From Pullulanibacillus pueri (GTDB lineage Bacteria; Bacillota; Bacilli; Bacillales; Sporolactobacillaceae): DNA of 64,000 nucleotides. The translations under genes were made by a program, and so were the position numbers. Positions 62,470 through 64,000 of the stretch are shown here, one piece after another. The notes under the pieces are model-generated. The model worked only from the letters and a program-made list of their open reading frames with translations, had not been told where the DNA came from and searched no databases. Each line of letters begins with the position of its first letter. Within the stretch, counting starts at the first letter, position 1. Where the stretch lies: the NCBI RefSeq assembly GCF_014639255.1, contig NZ_BMFV01000011.1, positions 1-64,000 on the forward strand. The letters run 5' to 3'.

Positions 62470-63945
62470 ATGAACTTAGAAAACTCTAAGGAATCAACCA
62501 TAATTTTGTTTGGCGCAACAGGAGATTTAGCAGTGCGTAAGCTTTACCCAGCACTTTATCAATTATATAAAAAACAAAACGATGTGGAGCGTTTTGCTGT
62601 TATAGGGCTTGGGAGAAGAAAGTACGATCATGATACTTATCGCAATATGGTAAAAAACTCAGTCAAAACGGATGATGCCTCGATTGACGATTTTCTGAGT
62701 CGATTTTTCTTTTACTCACTCGACGTCGATAATATTGAAGGGTATGTTGGATTAGGCGCCCTTGCCGATAAAGTCGATACGGACTTTAATCTATCTGGCA
62801 ATCGCATTTTTTACCTTGCCTTAGCTCCTAATTTTTTTGGTACGGTAACCAACAATTTAAAGGACTCTGGATTAACAAATACAAAAGGCTGGAAACGCCT
62901 CGTCATTGAAAAACCCTTTGGACATAATCTCTCGTCGGCAAAGGTCCTTAATGAACAAATCCGCAGCGCGTTTGCCGAAGAGGAGATTTATCGAATTGAT
63001 CATTATCTTGGTAAAGAAATGGTACAAAATATCCAAGTGATCCGGTTTGCTAATCCCCTCTTTGAGTCAATATGGAATAACCGATACATATCAAATATTC
63101 AAATTACCTCCAGTGAAACTCTAGGTGTAGGCGAACGCGCCGGTTATTATGATCGTTCAGGTGCCTTAATGGATATGGTTCAAAATCATATGTTACAGAT
63201 GGTAGCTTTAACGGCCATGGAACCCCCTAGCCGACTTGAAACAGAGGATATTCGTGACGAAAAGGTAAAAGTCCTCCGCTCTATTAGACCGGTCACTTCA
63301 GAAAGCGTAAAAGACGATATTATTAGAGCCCAATATACCAGTGGCGTTTTAGCAGATGGACAAACTGTTCGAAGCTATCTTGATGAGGAGAATATCGATA
63401 GCCAATCACAAACGGAGACCTTCGTAGGCGCAAAATTATATATCGATAATTTCCGGTGGGCAGGCGTCCCGTTTTATATAAGAACAGGGAAACGCATGGG
63501 CGTAAAATCAACCCAAATTGTCATTCAATTTAAGGATGCTCCATTAAATCCTTATCTAGATCAACAACCTAATTTATTGGTGATCCATGTTCAACCTGAT
63601 GAGGGCCTATCACTGAAACTGAACGCCAAGAAAATAGGTGAATCTCAAGAAACAATGCCCATTCATCTTGATTTTTGTCACAACTGTACCAACGATTTAG
63701 GGACTTCTGATGCCTATGAGCGCTTAATCCATGATTGCATTCGAGGGGATTCCACAAACTTTACCCGTTGGGATGAAGTGGCTTTATCTTGGACTTATGT
63801 CGATAGTATTGCTCAGGCATGGAAAGATGGATATGGGCCTTTAGAGTATTATGAATCCGGAACGATGGGTCCAAAATCAGTAGATGACTTATTGGCGAAA
63901 AACGGCTTTCACTGGTGGCCGATAACGAACGTTGAGCATAATTAG
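62470..63945 (+). CDS. zwf: Glucose-6-phosphate 1-dehydrogenase
   Basis: A 491-residue enzyme oxidising glucose-6-phosphate to 6-phosphogluconolactone, entry to the oxidative pentose phosphate pathway. NADP-binding ILFGATGDLAVRKLYPALYQL (about 11-31), catalytic RIDHYLGKEMVQN (His/Lys, about 177-189), VIEKPFGHNL (about 144-153), and the C-terminal DSIAQAWKDGYGPLEYY. The start at 62470 follows GTGAGGGCGTGACC; a GTG two codons earlier is possible. Monocistronic with its own promoter. An incomplete hairpin begins at about 63970 before the window ends. Confidence 0.95.
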   Translation: MNLENSKESTIILFGATGDLAVRKLYPALYQLYKKQNDVERFAVIGLGRRKYDHDTYRNMVKNSVKTDDASIDDFLSRFFFYSLDVDNIEGYVGLGALADKVDTDFNLSGNRIFYLALAPNFFGTVTNNLKDSGLTNTKGWKRLVIEKPFGHNLSSAKVLNEQIRSAFAEEEIYRIDHYLGKEMVQNIQVIRFANPLFESIWNNRYISNIQITSSETLGVGERAGYYDRSGALMDMVQNHMLQMVALTAMEPPSRLETEDIRDEKVKVLRSIRPVTSESVKDDIIRAQYTSGVLADGQTVRSYLDEENIDSQSQTETFVGAKLYIDNFRWAGVPFYIRTGKRMGVKSTQIVIQFKDAPLNPYLDQQPNLLVIHVQPDEGLSLKLNAKKIGESQETMPIHLDFCHNCTNDLGTSDAYERLIHDCIRGDSTNFTRWDEVALSWTYVDSIAQAWKDGYGPLEYYESGTMGPKSVDDLLAKNGFHWWPITNVEHN

Positions 63946-64000
63946 GCTCTTGAATTAAAGAGGTTGAAAAAACACCCGTAGTTAGCGGGTAAATTCATTA

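Noticed and set aside
1..64000. CRISPR arrays, rRNA or tRNA genes
   Set aside because: Looked for regularly spaced repeats, cloverleaf signatures and rRNA motifs on both strands and saw none.

Overview
The window is a low-GC chromosomal segment of an endospore-forming member of the Bacillales (Bacillaceae or a near relative such as Sporolactobacillaceae). Reasons: spore coat proteins (a CotX-domain protein and a CotW-like protein), a YjcZ-type mini-protein behind a sigma-K-like promoter, spore transglutaminase Tgl, a KinA/KinE-type PAS histidine kinase, KapB, DynA (YpbR), bacilliredoxin, strong AGGAGG-type ribosome binding sites, and many A/T-flanked intrinsic terminators. I see no rRNA, tRNA, CRISPR array, complete insertion sequence or prophage.

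Layout. 1-8 kb is the accessory-looking part: a remnant of a TOTE-type primase/helicase, a small frameshifted gene, a DUF6155 protein, a uracil-DNA-glycosylase-like protein, D-serine dehydratase, the single-recombinase protein XerS with a candidate recombination site in front of it, a CoxG/SRPBCC protein, a DUF3231 protein and a decayed glycolate oxidase/D-lactate dehydrogenase gene. 8-15 kb: a CDGSH iron-sulfur protein, a LysR regulator divergent from a YeiH-type exporter, a dispersed repeat, a sugar isomerase-like protein, ExoA, a phosphatase and a DUF3900 protein. 15-22 kb: coat proteins, an MFS exporter, a nucleotidyltransferase and a heterodimeric ABC exporter. 22-26 kb: hom-thrC-thrB operon. 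26-32 kb: HAD protein, truncated C39 peptidase remnant, an anchored protein, a class V aminotransferase-serA pair, and small spore-type proteins. 32-37 kb: argS behind an arginine-type T-box leader that has been separated from the gene by a mobile repeat, then a sensor kinase. 37-45 kb: M42 peptidase, MarR/MFS pair, C39 peptidase with an ATPase upstream, thyA-dfrA, kapB. 45-50 kb: HpaB-type oxygenase, an unknown 321-residue protein just upstream of tgl, and an acyl-CoA dehydrogenase. 50-64 kb: trhO, DUF2164 (apparent ATT start), brxA-type bacilliredoxin, GNAT, fhs, RNase HI-like, EamA transporter, dynA, IDEAL protein, cshA-type helicase, zwf.

How the genes fit together. Most of the window is housekeeping metabolism: threonine, serine, folate/one-carbon (fhs, thyA, dfrA), pentose phosphate entry, DNA repair and tRNA charging, with scattered sporulation genes. 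The most noteworthy structures are the argS T-box interrupted by a roughly 455-bp repeat with 13-bp terminal inverted repeats, the four-copy repeat family to which that insertion belongs, the unknown gene coupled to spore transglutaminase, the ATT-initiated DUF2164 gene, and four decaying genes (TOTE, small frameshifted ORF, GlcD-like, C39 peptidase). All family assignments come from reading motifs and remembered family sequences; no database search was run.
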